A DNA stretch of 64,000 nucleotides from Bradyrhizobium prioriisuperbiae (GTDB lineage Bacteria; Pseudomonadota; Alphaproteobacteria; Rhizobiales; Xanthobacteraceae), in the NCBI RefSeq assembly GCF_032397745.1, contig NZ_CP135921.1, positions 3,708,501-3,772,500 on the forward strand, given 5' to 3'. The translations under genes were made by a program, and so were the position numbers. Shown here piece by piece: positions 59,886-64,000 of the stretch; position 1 is the stretch's first letter, and every line of letters starts with the position of its first letter. The notes below the pieces were generated by a model. That model was not told where the DNA came from and did not search any database. It was given only the letters and a program-made list of their open reading frames with translations.

Positions 59886-62242
59886 GATTGGGCCTCTGCG
59901 GGCAGAGGTTGGCGGGCAGATCCCCGTTCGATCGCAGTCAGCAGGCGGCGCGGCGTCAGCGGCGTTTCCGACACCTCGACGCCGAGATCGCGCAGGGCAT
60001 CGTTGACGGCGTTGAAAAGCACCGCCGGCGGCGCGATGGCGCCGCCTTCGCCCATGCCCTTGATGCCGAACGCGGTGTAGGGCGACAACGTCTCGGTGTG
60101 ATGGATGCGGAATTTCGGCACTTCGGTGGCGCCGGGCAGCAGGTAATCCATGAAGGTCGAGGCCAGCGGCTGGCCGTTGGCATCGTAGGGGCTCTCTTCA
60201 TAGAGTGCGGTGCCGATGCCTTGCGCGGCGCCGCCGATGGTCTGGCCATCGACCACCATCGGATTGACCATGCGTCCGCAATCCTCGGCGATCACATAGT
60301 CCAGGATCTCGATGGCGCCGAGTTCGGTATCGACCGCGACCACCGCGGCATGGGAGGCATAACTGAACGCCCCGGTGTCGACCTGCGGCTTGTAGCCGAT
60401 GGTCGCCTCCAGCCCGTTGACGTCGACGTCCGGTGGCAGCAGTTGCGGCCGGCGGTACCAGGCTTCGGCGATCTCCTTGATCGTAACAGACGATTGCGGC
60501 CCGACCACGCGACCGGGCATGTAGCTCACCGTATTGGTGGCGCACTGCATCAGATGCGCACCGATCGCGAGCAGACGCGGCACCAGCGCTTCGCAGGTTT
60601 TGGCCACGGCGCCGCCGGTCATCACGATGCTGCGCGAGGCGTAGGTGCCGGTCGAGAATGGTGTGGCGCCGGTGTCGCCGTGAATTACGCGAATATTGGC
60701 GACATCGACGCCGAGAATCTCATTGGCGATCTGCGCCAGCGTGGTTTCCATGCCCTGGCCGTGGGAATGCACCCCGACCCGCACCTCCAGGCTGCCGTCG
60801 ACCAGCATGCGCACCGTCGCCTGGTCGTAGCCCGGGATCAGCGGCAGGCCCCAGGCGGCAAATACGCTGGTGCCGTGGGCGGATTGCTCGCAATAGCTGG
60901 CGAAGCCGATGCCGATGCGCCGGCCGTCGGTTTCGCCCTGGCGCTGGCGGGCACGCCATGTGTCGAGGTCGATCTCGCGGCGAACCGTCTCCAGGCTGCG
61001 CGGATAGTCGCCGCTGTCGTAATGCTTGCGCGCGACATTGGTGTAGGGCATCGCCTGTGCCGTCACCAGATTCTCCATGCGGACTTCCCAGGGCTCGCGG
61101 CCGACCTCGCGGGCGATCGCGTCCATCAGCAGTTCGATGGCGAAGCAGACACTGGTGCGGGCCACGCCGCGGTAAGGCAGGAAGCCCGGCTTGTTGGTGG
61201 CGACGCAATAGGTCTTGCAGCGATAGCCGCGGATATCATACGGGCCCGGCAGATTGCCAGTGGCCTGTCCCGGTTCGAGCGCGACGGTGAACGGCCAATT
61301 CGAATAGGCGCCGCCGTCGATGGTGACTTCCGCATCCAGAGCCAGCAGGCGGCCGCGTTTGTCGGCATAGGCTTTCAGCTTGTAATGGTGCTGGCGGCTG
61401 TTGGCGCCGGCGATCAGGTGTTCGCGGCGATCCTCGATGTAGCGGAACGGGCGCTTGTAGGTCAGCGCCAGCCAGGCGACGCAGATTTCTTCCGGCTGCA
61501 GCACGCATTTGTAGCCGAAGCCGCCGCCGACATCGGGGGCGATCACCCGGATCTGTCCCTCGTCGAGGCCCAGGCATTGCGCGAGCCCGATCCGGATCAC
61601 ATGGGGCACCTGCGTCGAGGTGTAGACGGTCAGCTGCTCGGCCCGGAAATCCCAGTCAGCGACGATCGCCTTGCCTTCCAGCGGCACCATGGCCTGGCGC
61701 GACATCGTCATCTCGCGCTCGATCACCACGGGCGCGTTCTGCGCATGCTCCTCGAAACCGTTGTCGTAGTTCAGGGTGAGAAACAGATTGTCGTCCCATT
61801 CCTCATGCACCCGGGTCTCGGTCGTCGTGCGTGTCGCATGGGCGTCGACCAGCGGAGGCAGTTCCTCGAGATCGAGCTCGATTTTTTCCGCGAGATCCTC
61901 GGCGGCGGCACGGCTTGGGGCGATCGTCATGGCGATCAGTTCGCCGGCGAAGCGTACCTTGCCCTGCGCGAGCGGGTGCTGGATCGACACCTTGTAGCTG
62001 GGAACCGTGCAGGGCGCGGCGATGGCGTTGACGCCGGTGAGGTCGCCGCCGACGAAAACGGCGGATTCAAAGCCCTGCGGCTTGGTGACGCCGCGCAGCA
62101 CGGCATGCGCCACCGGGCTGCGCAGGAAGGCGACTTCGCTTTGGCCGGGAAGGATGATGTCGGACACATACTGGCCGCGGCCGTGCATCAGCCGCGCGTC
62201 TTCCTTCCGAGGCACCCGTGCGCCGATGCCCTGATTTGCCAT
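59882..62242 (-). CDS. Molybdenum hydroxylase large subunit (xanthine dehydrogenase/CoxL family)
   Basis: 786 residues from the ATG at 62242, chosen because GGGAAGGA lies at a proper distance; an ATG two codons upstream sits directly against that site. Landmarks: GIGARVPRKEDARLMHGRGQYVSDI at the N-terminus, VIAPDVGGGFGYKC near 240 (molybdopterin contact), active-site loop PYRGVARTSV near 365, and the catalytic glutamate in KGMGEGGAIAPPAV near 745. The loop lacks the AYxCSFR of true form I CO dehydrogenase, so it more likely hydroxylates an aldehyde or N-heterocycle. The cofactor is Mo-MCD. Substrate unknown. Confidence 0.92.
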   Translation of the reverse strand: MANQGIGARVPRKEDARLMHGRGQYVSDIILPGQSEVAFLRSPVAHAVLRGVTKPQGFESAVFVGGDLTGVNAIAAPCTVPSYKVSIQHPLAQGKVRFAGELIAMTIAPSRAAAEDLAEKIELDLEELPPLVDAHATRTTTETRVHEEWDDNLFLTLNYDNGFEEHAQNAPVVIEREMTMSRQAMVPLEGKAIVADWDFRAEQLTVYTSTQVPHVIRIGLAQCLGLDEGQIRVIAPDVGGGFGYKCVLQPEEICVAWLALTYKRPFRYIEDRREHLIAGANSRQHHYKLKAYADKRGRLLALDAEVTIDGGAYSNWPFTVALEPGQATGNLPGPYDIRGYRCKTYCVATNKPGFLPYRGVARTSVCFAIELLMDAIAREVGREPWEVRMENLVTAQAMPYTNVARKHYDSGDYPRSLETVRREIDLDTWRARQRQGETDGRRIGIGFASYCEQSAHGTSVFAAWGLPLIPGYDQATVRMLVDGSLEVRVGVHSHGQGMETTLAQIANEILGVDVANIRVIHGDTGATPFSTGTYASRSIVMTGGAVAKTCEALVPRLLAIGAHLMQCATNTVSYMPGRVVGPQSSVTIKEIAEAWYRRPQLLPPDVDVNGLEATIGYKPQVDTGAFSYASHAAVVAVDTELGAIEILDYVIAEDCGRMVNPMVVDGQTIGGAAQGIGTALYEESPYDANGQPLASTFMDYLLPGATEVPKFRIHHTETLSPYTAFGIKGMGEGGAIAPPAVLFNAVNDALRDLGVEVSETPLTPRRLLTAIERGSARQPLPAEAQS

Positions 62243-62316
62243 GCTCATTCCTTCCCACAGAAAATTATTGTGTTACCGGGCCCAGCGAGGCCCGGTAACA
62301 GCCGGCGACTTTGCGC

Positions 62317-63399
<1,083 letters not shown>

Positions 63400-63803
63400 C
63401 GTGATACTCCTTGAAGGTTGGCGCTCATGATCATGAGCGGGCATCAAACGGGATGGTAAAACCGCCGGTCCGCAGCGACAGCGCTGCGAACGCGGACAAC
63501 GCGACGACCAAACAGATCTCGTTCCGATTGCGCTGCGCGCATCGTTCCTCCGGAGAGTCTTCCCCAGTGCTTTCTTGCGCCAGGCTTCCTCACGATCCGG
63601 CAATGTCGCTGTCGGGCATGCCGGATAAATTATGCTGGTATACTGATGAAAATGTTAGAACCTGTCAAACAACAAACGCGCGCGCAATGCAGGCGACGCG
63701 AAGAATCTCGCCGGCGATCGTTTCGTTGTTGCAGGATTGAGCAGCGCGCATAAGGAAGCGGCGCTGCGCGAACAGCAATGCAGCAGCGCCAACGCGTGGT
63801 TGT
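63400..63803. other. Gap upstream of the TRAP-type gene
   Basis: About 400 bases without a supported gene, lying between the truncated permease gene at the right edge and the TRAP-type gene. It should hold the promoter of the TRAP/molybdenum-hydroxylase operon. No regulator gene or clear operator was seen. Confidence 0.4.
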
Positions 63804-64000
63804 TCAGTGCCCGGAAGATCGCGCTGCGCTGTGGTGCCACGGCAATGCAAGCCGTTCGGCGAGACTGACGGCTTCCATCAGCAGAACGCCGAGCACGGCC
63901 AGAAGCGTGATGGCGGCGAACACCCGGGGCGTGTCGAACATGCCCTGCGCGCTCAGGATGACGTAACCGAGGCCGCGCTGCGAGGACACGAACTCGCCGA
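63804..64000 (-). CDS. C-terminal end of an ABC transporter permease (SsuC/TauC type), cut by the window
   Basis: The minus-strand frame is open to the window edge and stops at 63804. About 65 residues are visible: GEFVSSQRGLGYVILSAQGM, then a final membrane helix (FAAITLLAVLGVLLMEAVSL) and the usual short tail AERLALPWHHS. This matches the C-terminus of nitrate/sulfonate/taurine-type permeases. The rest of the gene and its ATPase/binding-protein partners lie to the right of the window. Confidence 0.88.
   Translation of the reverse strand, partial: GEFVSSQRGLGYVILSAQGMFDTPRVFAAITLLAVLGVLLMEAVSLAERLALPWHHSAARSSGH

Noticed and set aside
59882..62242. Form I carbon monoxide dehydrogenase
   Set aside because: The active-site loop reads PYRGVAR, not AYxCSFR, so CO oxidation is not supported.

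Overview
The window is high-GC DNA with the gene content of an alphaproteobacterium of the Bradyrhizobium/Nitrobacteraceae type. The evidence is a Porin_2-type porin with a lysine-rich ADLPVKAKA start, a DUF3551-like exported protein, three orphan Bug/TctC binding proteins, many ATGA-overlapping catabolic operons, and bacterial CoxL/M/S-type molybdenum hydroxylase genes. All names rest on reading motifs in the translations; no database search was run.

Left part (1-16460): an accessory-looking stretch opens with the C-terminal end of a probable metallo-beta-lactamase-fold protein, a single-pass membrane coiled-coil protein and two small hypotheticals. A 12.7 kb catabolic block follows: an IclR regulator divergent from hyuA-hyuB (hydantoinase/oxoprolinase family), a complete peptide-type ABC importer (binding protein, permease, a fused permease-ATPase, ATPase), an SDR dehydrogenase, and a three-gene HcnABC/hydroxyproline-dehydrogenase-like amino acid oxidase. 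The likely logic is import of a cyclic amide or amino-acid derivative, ring opening by HyuAB, and oxidation of the released amino acid. About 0.5 kb further on (16413-16460) lies the 3' half of a CAT-anticodon tRNA with no 5' half, a candidate attachment site. Its orientation places the integrated element to its left, so this block may be a genomic island.

Middle part (16461-31700): mostly single genes. They are a small protein with a pentapeptide repeat, Bug binding proteins, two flavin-dependent luciferase-like oxidoreductases, an aromatic-type aminotransferase, a DnaQ-like exonuclease, a YghU-type glutathione transferase, a HerA-like ATPase, and a TonB-dependent siderophore receptor followed by a PepSY membrane protein. 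Two short degraded fragments (alpha/beta hydrolase, transporter-like) lie between genes.

31687-43536 holds two self-regulated catabolic regulons. In the first, a GntR/FCD regulator is flanked by a quinone-oxidoreductase-type dehydrogenase, an extradiol-dioxygenase-like VOC protein and a Bug protein on one side and an FAA hydrolase plus DUF1185 protein on the other; a nearly identical 32-bp double operator lies in front of both arms. In the second, a LacI regulator is divergent from nagB-nagA-sugar ABC importer, with the same perfect palindrome in front of nagB and in front of the binding-protein gene.

43583-64000: an SdhA-like flavoprotein with a one-domain iron-sulfur partner; a nitrite assimilation operon (nirB, nirD, FNT channel) ending with a fused PP2C phosphatase/Ser-Thr kinase; a PhoD-type phosphatase with a convergent TetR regulator; a major porin with a strong terminator; and an operon of a TRAP-type binding protein with a molybdenum hydroxylase whose small subunit is fused to a CoxG/SRPBCC domain. 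The right edge cuts an ABC permease gene.
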